Under the pieces are notes generated by a model that saw only the letters and a list, made by a program, of their open reading frames with translations, ran no database searches and was not told where the DNA came from. DNA of 64,000 nucleotides. Source: Hyperoodon ampullatus (lineage: Eukaryota; Chordata; Mammalia; Artiodactyla; Ziphiidae). Where the stretch lies: the NCBI GenBank assembly GCA_949752795.1, contig CATKHW010000058.1, positions 1,116,001-1,180,000 of the forward strand. The letters are read 5' to 3'. The position numbers and the translations under genes were made by a program. Of the stretch, positions 26,089 through 40,000 are shown in pieces. Every line of letters starts with the position of its first letter. Positions within the stretch are counted from its first letter, which is position 1.

Positions 26089-27827
26089 CTTGTTATGCTG
26101 ATGGGCGGGATGTAAATTGCCAACTGCCTCTCTGGAGGAGTGCATTCTGTTCCCTAAAACAAGTAAAGAACAGAGCTACAGAGCCAAGGACACTACCAGT
26201 CTAGGGAATATACCTTGGGAAAACTGAAAATCAATAAGACAGAGCCACCTCAAAATTTAGGGCTGCACTGCATACAAGGGCCTCAACTTGGATACACCTT
26301 AAGTATCCCAGAAAATATAAACATGGTTCAAAATATTGTGGTACTTACGTATGATGGAATATGCCTCAGCCATGAAATCAATGTCATAAGACCAGTAGCA
26401 GCAAAATGGGTGGATTCAGGTACGATGATTCTAAGTGAAATAAGTCACACAGAAAAAGAAACTTATCATAAGATATCACTTATGAAGATCCTGTAAACAT
26501 GGCTACACTTGAACTGAGTTAGGAAAGAGAACAGTGTCTCACATTTAGAAAACACTCTTATACCTGCTTAAGGGGGAAGGAGAGGTGGGGTGATGCATAA
26601 AACCAGAGTTTGATATAAGCACAGGTACCGTTCCAAAAACCAACTATGGAATAGACAAGACCTACACCGTCCTCAGCGAAAGGGACTCAAAACCCCATAT
26701 TTCCCGCAGAGGAAAATATCTGACTAGTAAGAATCTTAAAACCTATGTATTGATATGTCTCCGTAAGGGAATCAAGTGTGTCTAGACTGGCATAAACATG
26801 GCAGCGAGAATCAGCTCAAACCCACTATAAAAAGGAATTTCAAAAACAAAACAAAAAAATTGGGAAATTCTTTGCAATTCCTTCAGGGTCTCTGATGAAG
26901 GCTGGAATGACCCTATCTACAACGACAGCTGGATGTGGCATAAGGAGGGACACTTGGGACAGGGACGATTGGTGAGATTGGGTGAGCAAATGCAGACCCT
27001 TTAAAGCAATAATGCATGGCATCCATTCCATGGGTCCGAACTCTCCAGGTTGAAGGGAATATTACTACAGCTATAACAAGTGCGGGAAACCTAGAGAACG
27101 GACACACTGTGAATACGAAAGGTTTCTAAAACTCAACGCATAGTCCCTCCCCTGGTGCTACGGTTTGACTTTCCGTCTGCTTTACTATCAACCTCCCAAC
27201 TTGGAGAGACAGCCCCTTTAACCTCTTGGTTCGCACAGGTTGCCAATTTGGCAGAGGATGAAAGGGAAGAGGGAGAACTAATGAGAGAGTAGCTGTTAGG
27301 CATTTGGACGGGCACATATCACTGTAATTTCCCGGCAGGAAGAAGAATTAACCAAATTCTCAGCCACCCACCGGGAACCAGTATAGGTCCTGAACCAAAA
27401 TTTTGGACTTGCGGTCAGCTCACCAAAAGCGAGTTGAAAAATGGAGCTCAGGGGCACAGCAATTCACAAACCGGCCGAGTAATAAAGGACAACTATCGTC
27501 CAAAAATCTGTTGAGGGAAGGCAACGAGGCGGACTTGAAAGCGAGGCAGAATAGCAGGAAACAGATTTCAAGAGGTACGTTGGAATCGCCTTTAAAGCAC
27601 AGGAAGAGGGGCACAACTTCGACAATGATGCACTTGGCCAAAAAGGGCGTATGCGTTTTCTCCTGAATATATTCAGGAGAAAACGCATACGCCCTTTTTG
27701 GCCAAGCAAGCAAGCGGGCAATGCAAATCTGCACTACAAAGAAGTATCACTTCCCACCGGTCAAAAGGGACATCCACAAAATGTGTAAGAACAAGAAAGG
27801 CAAGACAGGCCCTGGAGAACAGGGAGC
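26089..27827 (+). repeat. Satellite monomer U16
   Basis: Founder-like member of the U16/U21/U28/U37 type: attgggaaat with ctttgcaatt, aacaagtgcg, ctcccctgg, gaactaatg, aaaagcgag. Private changes are aaatattgtg (26331-26340), atgcctcagc (26361-26370), gggacaggga, ggcatcc, gctacgg and aaaccggcc. Palindrome 27633-27706, perfect. Confidence 0.97.
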
Positions 27828-29566
27828 CTTGTTATGCTGATGGGCGGGATGTAAATTGCCAACTGCCTCTCTGGAGGAGTGCATTCTGTTCCCTAAAACA
27901 AGTAAAGAACAGAGCTACAGAGCCAAGGGCACTACCAGTCTAGGGAATATACCTTGGGAAAACTGAAAATCAATAAGACAGAGCCATCCCAAAATTTAGG
28001 GCTGCACTGCATACAAGGACCTCAACTTGGATACACCTTAAGTATCCCAGAAAATATAAACATGGTTCAAAAAATTGTGGTACTTACGTACGATGGAATA
28101 TCCCTCAGCCATGAAATCAATGTCATAAGACCAGTAGCAGCAAAATGGGTGGATTCAGGTACGATGATTCTAAGTGAAATAAGTCACACAGAAAAAGAAA
28201 CTTATCATAAGATATCACTTATGAAGATCCTGTAAACATGGCTACACTTGAACTGAGTTAGGAAAGAGAACAGTGTCTCACATTTAGAAAACACTCTTAT
28301 ACCTGCTTAAGGGGGAAGGAGAGGTGGGGTGATGCATAAAACCAGAGTTTGATATAAGCACAGGTACCGTTCCAAAAACCAACTATGGAATAGACAAGAC
28401 CTACACCGTCCTCAGCGAAAGGGACTCAAAACCCCATATTTCCCGCAGAGGAAAATATCTGACTAGTAAGAATCTTAAAACCTATGTATTGATATGTCTC
28501 CGTAAGGGAATCAAGTGTGTCTAGACTGGCATAAACATGGCAGCGAGAATCAGCTCAAACCCACTATAAAAAGGAATTTCAAAAACAAAACAAAAAAACT
28601 GGGAAATTCTTTACAATTCCTTCAGGGTCTCTGATGAAGGCTGGAATGACCCTATCTACAACGACAGCTGGATGTGGCATAAGGAGGGACACTTGGGACT
28701 GAGACGATTGGTGAGATTGGGTGAGCAAATGCAGACCCTTTAAAGCAATAATGCATGGCACCCATTCCATGGGTCCGAACTCTCCAGGTTGAAGGGAATA
28801 TTACTACAGCTATAACAAGTGCGGGAAACCTAGAGAACGGACACACTGTGAATACGAAAGGTTTCTAAAACTCAACGCATAGTCCCTCTCCTGGTGCTCC
28901 GGTTTGACTTTCCGTCTGCTTTACTATCAACCTCCCAACATGGAGAGACAGCCCCTTTAACCTCTTGGTTCGCACACGTTGCCAATTTGGCAGAGGATGA
29001 AAGGGAAGAGGGAGAACCAATGAGAGAGTAGCTGTTAGGCATTTGGACGGGCACATATCACTGTAATTTCCCGGCAGGAAGAAGAATTAACCAAATTCTC
29101 AGCCACCCACCGGGAACCAGTATAGGTCCTGAACCAAAATTTTGGACTTGCGGTCAGCTCACCAAAACCGAGTTGAAAAATGGAGCTCAGGGGCACAGCA
29201 ATTCACAAACTGGCCGAGTAATAAAGGACAACTATCGTCCAAAAATCTGTTGAGGGAAGGCAACGAGGCGGACTTGAAAGCGAGGCAGAATAGCAGGAAA
29301 CAGATTTCAAGAGGTACGTTGGAATCGCCTTTAAAGCACAGGAAGAGGGGCACAACTTCGACAATGATGCACTTGGCCAAAAAGGGCGTATGCGTTTTCT
29401 CCTGAATATATTCAGGAGAAAACGCATACGCCCTTTTTGGCCAAGCAAGCAAGCGGGCAATGCAAATCTGCACTACAAAGAAGTATCACTTCCCACCGGT
29501 CAAAAGGGACATCCACAAAATGTGTAAGAACAAGAAAGGCAAGACAGGCCCTGGAGAACAGGGAGC
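27828..29566 (+). repeat. Satellite monomer U17
   Basis: Diagnostic variants are aacaagtgcg, cctcccaaca (28931-28940), cgcacacgtt (28971-28980) and aaaaccgag. All are also in the right part of U19. Private gccatccca near 27984. Palindrome 29372-29445, perfect. Confidence 0.97.
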
Positions 29567-31305
29567 CTTGTTATGCTGATGGGCGGGATGTAAATTGCCA
29601 ACTGCCTCTCTGGAGGAGTGCATTCTGTTCCCTAAAACAAGTAAAGAACAGAGCTACAGAGCCAAGGGCACTACCAGTCTAGGGAATATACCTTGGGAAA
29701 ACTGAAAATCAATAAGACAGAGCCACCCCAAAATTTAGGGCTGCACTGCATACAAGCACCTGAACTTGGATACACCTTAAGTATCCCAGAAAATATAAAC
29801 ATGGTTCAAAAAATTGTGGTACTTACATATGATGGAATATCCCTCAGCCATGAAATCAATGTCATAAGACCAGTAGCAGCAAAATGGGTGGATTCAGGTA
29901 CGATGATTCTAAGTGAAATAAGTCACACAGAAAAAGAAACTTATCATAAGATATCACTTATGAAGATCCTGTAAACATGGCTACACTTGAACTGAGTTAG
30001 GAAAGAGAACAGTGTCTCACATTTAGAAAACACTCTTATACCTGCTTAAGGGGGAAGGAGAGGTGGGGTGATGCATAAAACCAGAGTTTGATATAAGCAC
30101 AGGTACCGTTCCAAAAACCAACTATGGAATAGACAAGACCTACACCGTCCTCAGCAAAAGGGACTCAAAACCCCATATTTCCCGCAGAGGAAAATATCTG
30201 ACTAGTAAGAATCTTAAAACCTATGTATTGATATGTCTCCATAAGGGAATCAAGTGTGTCTAGACTGGCATAAACATGGCAGCGAGAATCAGCTCAAACC
30301 CACTATAAAAAGGAATTTCAAAAACAAAACAAAAAAACTGGGAAATTCTTTACAATTCCTTCAGGGTCTCTGATGAAGGCTGGAATGACCCTATCTACAA
30401 CGACAGCTGGATGTGGCATAAGGAGGGACACTTGGGACTGAGACGATTGGTGAGATTGGGTGAGCAAATGCAGACCCTTTAAAGCAAAAATGCATGGCAC
30501 CCATTCCATGGGTCCGAACTCTCCAGGTTGAAGGGAATATTACTACAGCTATAACATTTGCGGGAAACCTAGAGAACGGACACACTGTGAATACGAAAGG
30601 TTTCTAAAAATCAACGCATAGTCCCTCTCCTGGTGCTCCGGTTTGACTTTCCGTCTGCTTTACTATCAACCTCCCAACTTGGAGAGACAGCCCCTTTAAC
30701 CTCTTGGTTCGCACAGGTTGCCAATTTGGCAGAGGATGAAAGGGAAGAGGGAGAACCAATGAGAGAGTAGCTGTTAGGCATTTGGACGGGCACATATCAC
30801 TCTAATTTCCCGGCAGGAAGAAGAATTAACCAAATTCTCAGCCACCCACCGGGAACCAGTATAGGTCCTGAACCAAAATTTTGGACTTGCGGTCAGCTCA
30901 CCAAAAACGAGTTGAAAAATGGAGCTCAGGGGCACAGCAATTCACAAACTGGCCGAGTAATAAAGGACAACTATCGTCCAAAAATCTGTTGAGGGAAGGC
31001 AACGAGGCGGACTTGAAAGCGAGGCAGAATAGCAGGAAACAGATTTCAAGAGGTACGTTGGAATCGCCTTTAAAGCACAGGAAGAGGGGCACAACTTCGA
31101 CAATGATGCACTTGGCCAAAAAGGGCGTATGCGTTTTCTCCTGAATATATTCAGGAGAAAACGCATACGCCCTTTTTGGCCAAGCAAGCAAGCGGGCAAT
31201 GCAAATCTGCACTACAAAGAAGTATCACTTCCCACCGGTCAAAAGGGACATCCACAAAATGTGTAAGAACAAGAAAGGCAAGACAGGCCCTGGAGAACAG
31301 GGAGC
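29567..31305 (+). repeat. Satellite monomer U18
   Basis: Diagnostic variants are acttacatat (29821-29830), cagcaaaagg, ccataagg, gcaaaaatgc, ataacatttg (30551-30560), aaaatcaacg and atcactctaa near 30797. U20 shares them all. Private aagcacctga near 29755. Palindrome 31111-31184, perfect. Confidence 0.97.
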
Positions 31306-33044
31306 CTTGTTATGCTGATGGGCGGGATGTAAATTGCCAACTGCCTCTCTGGAGGAGTGCATTCTGTTCCCTAAAACAAGTAAAGAACAGAGCTACAGAG
31401 CCAAGGACACTACCAGTCTAGGGAATATACCTTGGGAAAACTGAAAATCAATAAGACAGAGCCACCTCAAAATTTAGGGCTGCACTGCATACAAGGGCCT
31501 CAACTTGGATACACCTTAAGTATCCCAGAAAATATAAACATGGTTCAAAAAATTGTGGTACTTACGTACGATGGAATATCCCTCAGCCATGAAATCAATG
31601 TCATAAGACCAGTAGCAGCAAAATGGGTGGATTCAGGTACGATGATTCTAAGTGAAATAAGTCACACAGAAAAAGAAACTTATCATAAGATATCACTTAT
31701 GAAGATCCTGTAAACATGGCTACACTTGAACTGAGTTAGGAAAGAGAACAGTGTCTCACATTTAGAAAACACTCTTATACCTGCTTAAGGGGGAAGGAGA
31801 GGTGGGGTGATGCATAAAACCAGAGTTTGATATAAGCACAGGTACCGTTCCAAAAACCAACTATGGAATAGACAAGACCTACACCGTCCTCAGCGAAAGG
31901 GACTCAAAACCCCATATTTCCCGCAGAGGAAAATATCTGACTAGTAAGAATCTTAAAACCTATGTATTGATATGTCTCCGTAAGGGAATCAAGTGTGTCT
32001 AGACTGGCATAAACATGGCAGCGAGAATCAGCTCAAACCCACTATAAAAAGGAATTTCAAAAACAAAACAAAAAAACTGGGAAATTCTTTACAATTCCTT
32101 CAGGGTCTCTGATGAAGGCTGGAATGACCCTATCTACAACGACAGCTGGATGTGGCATAAGGAGGGACACTTGGGACTGAGACGATTGGTGAGATTGGGT
32201 GAGCAAATGCAGACCCTTTAAAGCAATAATGCATGGCACCCATTCCATGGGTCCGAACTCTCCAGGTTGAAGGGAATATTACTACAGCTATAACAAGTGC
32301 GGGAAACCTAGAGAACGGACACACTGTGAATACGAAAGGTTTCTAAAACTCAACGCATAGTCCCTCTCCTGGTGCTCCGGTTTGACTTTCCGTCTGCTTT
32401 ACTATCAACCTCCCAACATGGAGAGACAGCCCCTTTAACCTCTTGGTTCGCACACGTTGCCAATTTGGCAGAGGATGAAAGGGAAGAGGGAGAACCAATG
32501 AGAGAGTAGCTGTTAGGCATTTGGACGGGCACATATCACTGTAATTTCCCGGCAGGAAGAAGAATTAACCAAATTCTCAGCCACCCACCGGGAACCAGTA
32601 TAGGTCCTGAACCAAAATTTTGGACTTGCGGTCAGCTCACCAAAACCGAGTTGAAAAATGGAGCTCAGGGGCACAGCAATTCACAAACTGGCCGAGTAAT
32701 AAAGGACAACTATCGTCCAAAAATCTGTTGAGGGAAGGCAACGAGGCGGACTTGAAAGCGAGGCAGAATAGCAGGAAACAGATTTCAAGAGGTACGTTGG
32801 AATCGCCTTTAAAGCACAGGAAGAGGGGCACAACTTCGACAATGATGCACTTGGCCAAAAAGGGCGTATGCGTTTTCTCCTGAATATATTCAGGAGAAAA
32901 CGCATACGCCCTTTTTGGCCAAGCAAGCAAGCGGGCAATGCAAATCTGCACTACAAAGAAGTATCACTTCCCACCGGTCAAAAGGGACATCCACAAAATG
33001 TGTAAGAACAAGAAAGGCAAGACAGGCCCTGGAGAACAGGGAGC
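31306..33044 (+). repeat. Satellite monomer U19 (mosaic)
   Basis: Left end is U16/U21-like (ccaaggacac, cacctcaaaa, gggcctc). Right part is U17-like (actggg with tttacaa, tcccaacatg at 32411-32420, cacacgttgc at 32451-32460, aaaaccgag). Palindrome 32850-32923, perfect. Confidence 0.96.
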
Positions 33045-34783
33045 CTTGTTATGCTGATGGGCGGGATGTAAATTGCCAACTGCCTCTCTGGAGGAGTGCA
33101 TTCTGTTCCCTAAAACAAGTAAAGAACAGAGCTACAGAGCCAAGGGCACTACCAGTCTAGGGAATATACCTTGGGAAAACTGAAAATCAATAAGACAGAG
33201 CCACCCCAAAATTTAGGGCTGCACTGCATACAAGGACCTGAACTTGGATACACCTTAAGTATCCCAGAAAATATAAACATGGTTCAAAAAATTGTGGTAC
33301 TTACATATGATGGAATATCCCTCAGCCATGAAATCAATGTCATAAGACCAGTAGCAGCAAAATGGGTGGATTCAGGTACGATGATTCTAAGTGAAATAAG
33401 TCACACAGAAAAAGAAACTTATCATAAGATATCACTTATGAAGATCCTGTAAACATGGCTACACTTGAACTGAGTTAGGAAAGAGAACAGTGTCTCACAT
33501 TTAGAAAACACTCTTATACCTGCTTAAGGGGGAAGGAGAGGTGGGGTGATGCATAAAACCAGAGTTTGATATAAGCACAGGTACCGTTCCAAAAACCAAC
33601 TATGGAATAGACAAGACCTACACCGTCCTCAGCAAAAGGGACTCAAAACCCCATATTTCCCGCAGAGGAAAATATCTGACTAGTAAGAATCTTAAAACCT
33701 ATGTATTGATATGTCTCCATAAGGGAATCAAGTGTGTCTAGACTGGCATAAACATGGCAGCGAGAATCAGCTCAAACCCACTATAAAAAGGAATTTCAAA
33801 AACAAAACAAAAAAACTGGGAAATTCTTTACAATTCCTTCAGGGTCTCTGATGAAGGCTGGAATGACCCTATCTACAACGACAGCTGGATGTGGCATAAG
33901 GAGGGACACTTGGGACTGAGACGATTGGTGAGATTGGGTGAGCAAATGCAGACCCTTTAAAGCAAAAATGCATGGCACCCATTCCATGGGTCCGAACTCT
34001 CCAGGTTGAAGGGAATATTACTACAGCTATAACATTTGCGGGAAACCTAGAGAACGGACACACTGTGAATACGAAAGGTTTCTAAAAATCAACGCATAGT
34101 CCCTCTCCTGGTGCTCCGGTTTGACTTTCCGTCTGCTTTACTATCAACCTCCCAACTTGGAGAGACAGCCCCTTTAACCTCTTGGTTCGCACAGGTTGCC
34201 AATTTGGCAGAGGATGAAAGGGAAGAGGGAGAACCAATGAGAGAGTAGCTGTTAGGCATTTGGACGGGCACATATCACTCTAATTTCCCGGCAGGAAGAA
34301 GAATTAACCAAATTCTCAGCCACCCACCGGGAACCAGTATAGGTCCTGAACCAAAATTTTGGACTTGCGGTCAGCTCACCAAAAACGAGTTGAAAAATGG
34401 AGCTCAGGGGCACAGCAATTCACAAACTGGCCGAGTAATAAAGGACAACTATCGTCCAAAAATCTGTTGAGGGAAGGCAACGAGGCGGACTTGAAAGCGA
34501 GGCAGAATAGCAGGAAACAGATTTCAAGAGGTACGTTGGAATCGCCTTTAAAGCACAGGAAGAGGGGCACAACTTCGACAATGATGCACTTGGCCAAAAA
34601 GGGCGTATGCGTTTTCTCCTGAATATATTCAGGAGAAAACGCATACGCCCTTTTTGGCCAAGCAAGCAAGCGGGCAATGCAAATCTGCACTACAAAGAAG
34701 TATCACTTCCCACCGGTCAAAAGGGACATCCACAAAATGTGTAAGAACAAGAAAGGCAAGACAGGCCCTGGAGAACAGGGAGC
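33045..34783 (+). repeat. Satellite monomer U20
   Basis: Copy of U18 (ttacatatga at 33301-33310, aacatttgcg at 34031-34040, atcactctaa near 34273) except for aaggacctga at the left. Palindrome 34589-34662, perfect. Confidence 0.97.
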
Positions 34784-36522
34784 CTTGTTATGCTGATGGG
34801 CGGGATGTAAATTGCCAACTGCCTCTCTGGAGGAGTGCATTCTGTTCCCTAAAACAAGTAAAGAACAGAGCTACAGAGCCAAGGACACTACCAGTCTAGG
34901 GAATATACCTTGGGAAAACTGAAAATCAATAAGACAGAGCCACCTCAAAATTTAGGGCTGCACTGCATACAAGGGCCTCAACTTGGATACACCTTAAGTA
35001 TCCCAGAAAATATAAACATGGTTCAAAAAATTGTGGTACTTACGTACGATGGAATATCCCTCAGCCATGAAATCAATGTCATAAGACCAGTAGCAGCAAA
35101 ATGGGTGGATTCAGGTACGATGATTCTAAGTGAAATAAGTCACACAGAAAAAGAAACTTATCATAAGATATCACTTATGAAGATCCTGTAAACATGGCTA
35201 CACTTGAACTGAGTTAGGAAAGAGAACAGTGTCTCACATTTAGAAAACACTCTTATACCTGCTTAAGGGGGAAGGAGAGGTGGGGTGATGCATAAAACCA
35301 GAGTTTGATATAAGCACAGGTACCGTTCCAAAAACCAACTATGGAATAGACAAGACCTACACCGTCCTCAGCGAAAGGGACTCAAAACCCCATATTTCCC
35401 GCAGAGGAAAATATCTGACTAGTAAGAATCTTAAAACCTATGTATTGATATGTCTCCATAAGGGAATCAAGTGTGTCTAGACTGGCATAAACATGGCAGC
35501 GAGAATCAGCTCAAACCCACTATAAAAAGGAATTTCAAAAACAAAACAAAAAAATTGGGAAATTCTTTGCAATTCCTTCAGGGTCTCTGATGAAGGCTGG
35601 AATGACCCTATCTACAACGACAGCTGGATGTGGCATAAGGAGGGACACTTGGGACTGGGACGATTGGTGAGATTGGGTGAGCAAATGCAGACACTTTAAA
35701 GCAATAATGCATGGCACCCATTCCATGGGTCCGAACTCTCCAGGTTGAAGGGAATATTACTACAGCTATAACAAGTGCGGGAAACCTAGAGAACGGACAC
35801 ACTGTGAATACGAAAGGTTTCTAAAACTCAACGCATAGTCCCTCCCCTGGTGCTCCGGTTTGACTTTCCGTCTGCTTTACTATCAACCTCCCAACTTGGA
35901 GAGACAGCCCCTTTAACCTCTTGGTTCGCACAGGTTGCCAATTTGGCAGAGGATGAAAGGGAAGAGGGAGAACTAATGAGAGAGTAGCTGTTAGGCATTT
36001 GGACGGGCACATATCACTGTAATTTCCCGGCAGGAAGAAGAATTAACCAAATTCTCAGCCACCCACCGGGAACCAGTATAGGTCCTGAACCAAAATTTTG
36101 GACTTGCGGTCAGCTCACCAAAAGCGAGTTGAAAAATGGAGCTCAGGGGCACAGCAATTCACAAACTGGCCGAGTAATAAAGGACAACTATCGTCCAAAA
36201 ATCTGTTGAGGGAAGGCAACGAGGCGGACTTGAAAGCGAGGCAGAATAGCAGGAAACAGATTTCAAGAGGTACGTTGGAATCGCCTTTAAAGCACAGGAA
36301 GAGGGGCACAACTTCGACAATGATGCACTTGGCCAAAAAGGGCGTATGCGTTTTCTCCTGAATATATTCAGGAGAAAACGCATACGCCCTTTTTGGCCAA
36401 GCAAGCAAGCGGGCAATGCAAATCTGCACTACAAAGAAGTATCACTTCCCACCGGTCAAAAGGGACATCCACAAAATGTGTAAGAACAAGAAAGGCAAGA
36501 CAGGCCCTGGAGAACAGGGAGC
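34784..36522 (+). repeat. Satellite monomer U21
   Basis: Left markers ccaaggacac, cacctcaaaa and gggcctc. Right markers ccataagg, attggg with tttgcaatt, gggactggga, agacacttt, aacaagtg, ctcccctgg, gaactaatg and aaaagcgag. The right part reappears in U28 and U37. Palindrome 36328-36401, perfect. Confidence 0.97.
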
Positions 36523-38261
36523 CTTGTTATGCTGATGGGCGGGATGTAAATTGCCAACTGCCTCTCTGGAGGAGTGCATTCTGTTCCCTAAAACAAGTAA
36601 AGAACAGAGCTACAGAGCCAAGGGCACTACCAGTCTAGGGAATATACCTTGGGAAAACTGAAAATCAATAAGACAGAGCCACCCCAAAATTTAGGGCTGC
36701 ACTGCATACAAGGACCTGAACTTGGATACACCTTAAGTATCCCAGAAAATATAAACATGGTTCAAAAAATTGTGGTACTTACGTACGATGGAATATCCCT
36801 CAGCCATGAAATCAATGTCATAAGACCAGTAGCAGCAAAATGGGTGGATTCAGGTACGATGATTCTAAGTGAAATAAGTCACACAGAAAAAGAAACTTAT
36901 CATAAGATATCACTTATGAAGATCCTGTAAACATGGCTACACTTGAACTGAGTTAGGAAAGAGAACAGTGTCTCACATTTAGAAAACACTCTTATACCTG
37001 CTTAAGGGGGAAGGAGAGGTGGGGTGATGCATAAAACCAGAGTTTGATATAAGCACAGGTACCGTTCCAAAAACCAACTATGGAATAGACAAGACCTACA
37101 CCGTCCTCAGCGAAAGGGACTCAAAACCCCATATTTCCCGCAGAGGAAAATATCTGACTAGTAAGAATCTTAAAACCTATGTATTGATATGTATCCATAA
37201 GGGAATCAAGTGTGTCTAGACTGGCATAAACATGGCAGCGAGAATCAGCTCAAACCCACTATAAAAAGGAATTTCAAAAACAAAACAAAAAAACTGGGAA
37301 ATTCTTTACAATTCCTTCAGGGTCTCTGATGAAGGCTGGAATGACCCTATCTACAACGACAGCTGGATGTGGCATAAGGAGGGACACTTGGGACTGAGAC
37401 GATTGGTGAGATTGGGTGAGCAAATGCAGACCCTTTAAAGCAAAAATGCATGGCACCCATTCCATGGGTCCGAACTCTCCAGGTTGAAGGGAATATTACT
37501 ACAGCTATAACATGTGCGGGAAACCTAGAGAACGGACACACTGTGAATACGAAAGGTTTCTAAAAATCAACGCATAGTCCCTCTCCTGGTGCTCCGGTTT
37601 GACTTTCCGTCTGCTTTACTATCAACCTCCCAACTTGGAGAGACAGCCCCTTTAACCTCTTGGTTCGCACAGGTTGCCAATTTGGCAGAGGATGAAAGGG
37701 AAGAGGGAGAACCAATGAGAGAGTAGCTGTTAGGCATTTGGACGGGCACATATCACTGTAATTTCCCGGCAGGAAGAAGAATTAACCAAATTCTCAGCCA
37801 CCCACCGGGAACCAGTATAGGTCCTGAACCAAAATTTTGGACTTGCGGTCAGCTCACCAAAAATGAGTTGAAAAATGGAGCTCAGGGGCACAGCAATTCA
37901 CAAACTGGCCGAGTAATAAAGGCCAACTATCGTCCAAAAATCTGTTGAGGGAAGGCAACGAGGCGGACTTGAAAGCGAGGCAGAATAGCAGGAAACAGAT
38001 TTCAAGAGGTACGTTGGAATCGCCTTTAAAGCACAGGAAGAGGGGCACAACTTCGACAATGATGCACTTGGCCAAAAAGGGCGTATGTGTTTTCTCCTGA
38101 ATATATTCAGGAGAAAACGCATACGCCCTTTTTGGCCAAGCAAGCAAGCGGGCAATGCAAATCTGCACAACAAAGAAGTATCACTTCCCACCGGTCAAAA
38201 GGGACATCCACAAAATGTGTAAGAACAAGAAAGGCAAGACAGGCCCTGGAGAACAGGGAGC
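36523..38261 (+). repeat. Satellite monomer U22
   Basis: Related to U18/U20 (acctgaactt, gcaaaaatgc, aaaatcaacg) but with catgtgcg. Shares aaaaatgag (near 37859), aaaggccaac and gcacaacaaa (near 38165) with U29. Private gtatccataa near 37191. Palindrome 38067-38140 has one mismatch (gtatgtgttt instead of gtatgcgttt in the left arm, a CpG transition). Confidence 0.97.
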
Positions 38262-40000
38262 CTTATTATGCTGATGGGCGGGATGTAAATTGACAACTGC
38301 CTCTCTGGAGGAGTGCATTCTGTTCCCTAAAACAAGTAAAGAACAGAGCTACAGAGCCAAGGGCACTACCAGTCTAGGGAATATACCTTGGGAAAACTGA
38401 AAATCAATAAGACAGAGCCACCCCAAAATTTAGGGCTGCACTGCATACAAGGGCCTCAACTTGGATACAACTTAAGTATCCCAGAAAATATAAACATGGT
38501 TCAAAAAATTGTGGTACTTATGTACGATGGAATATCCCTCAGCCATGAAATCAATGTCATAAGACCAGCAGCAGCAAAATGGGTGGATTCAGGTACGATG
38601 ATTCTAAGTGAAATAAGTCACACAGAAAAAGAAACCTATCATAAGATATCACCTATGAAGATCCTGTAAACATGGCTACACTTGAACTGAGTTAGGAAAG
38701 AGAACAGTGTCTCACATTTAGAAAACACTCTTATACCTGCTTAAGGGGGAAGGATAGGTGGGGTGATGCATAAAACCAGAGTTTGATATAAGCACAGGTA
38801 CCGTTCCAAAAACCAACTATGGAATAGACAAGACCTACACCGTCCTCAGCGAAAGGGACTCAAAACCCCATATTTCCCGCAGAGGAAAATATCTAACTAG
38901 TAAGAATCTTAAAACCTATGTATTGATATGTCTCCATAAGGGAATCAAGTGTGTCTAGACTGGCATAAACATGGCAGCGAGAATCAGCTCAAACCCACTA
39001 TAAAAAGGAATTTCAAAAACAAAACAAAAAAACTGGGAAATTCTTTACAATTCCTTCAGGGTCTCTGATGAAAGCTGGAATGACCCTATCTACAACGACA
39101 GCTGGATGTGGCATAAGGAGGGACACTTGGGACTGAGACGATTGGTGAGATTGGGTGAGCAAATGCAGACCCTTTAAAGCAATAATGCATGGCACCCATT
39201 CCATGGGTCCGAACTCTCCAGGTTGAAGGGAATATTACTACAGCTATAACATGTGCGGGAAACCTAGAGAACGGACACACTGTGAATACGAAAGGTTTCT
39301 AAAACTCAACGCATAGTCCCTCTCCTGGTGCTCCGGTTTGACTTTCCGTCTGCTTTACTATCAACCTCCCAACTTGGAGAGACAGCCCCTTTAACCTCTT
39401 GGTTCGCACAGGTTGCCAATTTGGCAGAGGATGAAAGGGAAGAGGGAGAACCAATGAGAGAGTAGCTGTTAGGCATTTGGACGGGCACATATCACTGTAA
39501 TTTCCCGGCAGGAAGAAGAATTAACCAAATTCTCAGCCACCCACCGGGAACCAGTATAGGTCCTGAACCAAAATTTTGGACTTGCGGTCAGCTCACCAAA
39601 AACGAGTTGAAAAATGGAGCTCAGGGGCACAGCAATTCACAAACTGGCCGAGTAATAAAGGACAACTATCGTCCAAAAGTCTGTTGAGGGAAGGCAATGA
39701 GGCGGACTTGAAAGCGAGGCAGAATAGCAGGAAACAGATTTCAAGAGGTACGTTGGAATCGCCTTTAAAGCACAGGAAGAGGGGCACAACTTCGACAATG
39801 ATGCACTTGGCCAAAAAGGGCGTATGCGTTTTCTCCTGAATATATTCAGGAGAAAACGCATACGCCCTTTTTGGCCAAGCAAGCAAGCGGGCAATGCAAA
39901 TCTGCACTACAAAGAAGTATCACTTCCCACCGGTCAAAAGGGACATCCACAAAATGTGTAAGAACAAGAAAGGCAAGACAGGCCCTGGAGAACAGGGAGC
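38262..40000 (+). repeat. Satellite monomer U23
   Basis: Shares ttattatgct, atacaactta, accagcagc, aaacctatc, aggataggtg (38751-38760), atctaactag (38891-38900), aaaagtctg and caatgaggc with U30. It differs from U30 by acttatgtac against acttacgtac. Palindrome 39806-39879, perfect. Confidence 0.97.

Larger units (their letters stand above)
27828..34783 (+). repeat. Two-unit higher-order duplication (U17-U18 / U19-U20)
   Basis: U18 and U20 share at least six variants at a displacement of 3,478 bp. The right part of U19 matches U17, while its left end matches U16/U21, so U19 is the joint. Confidence 0.9.
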
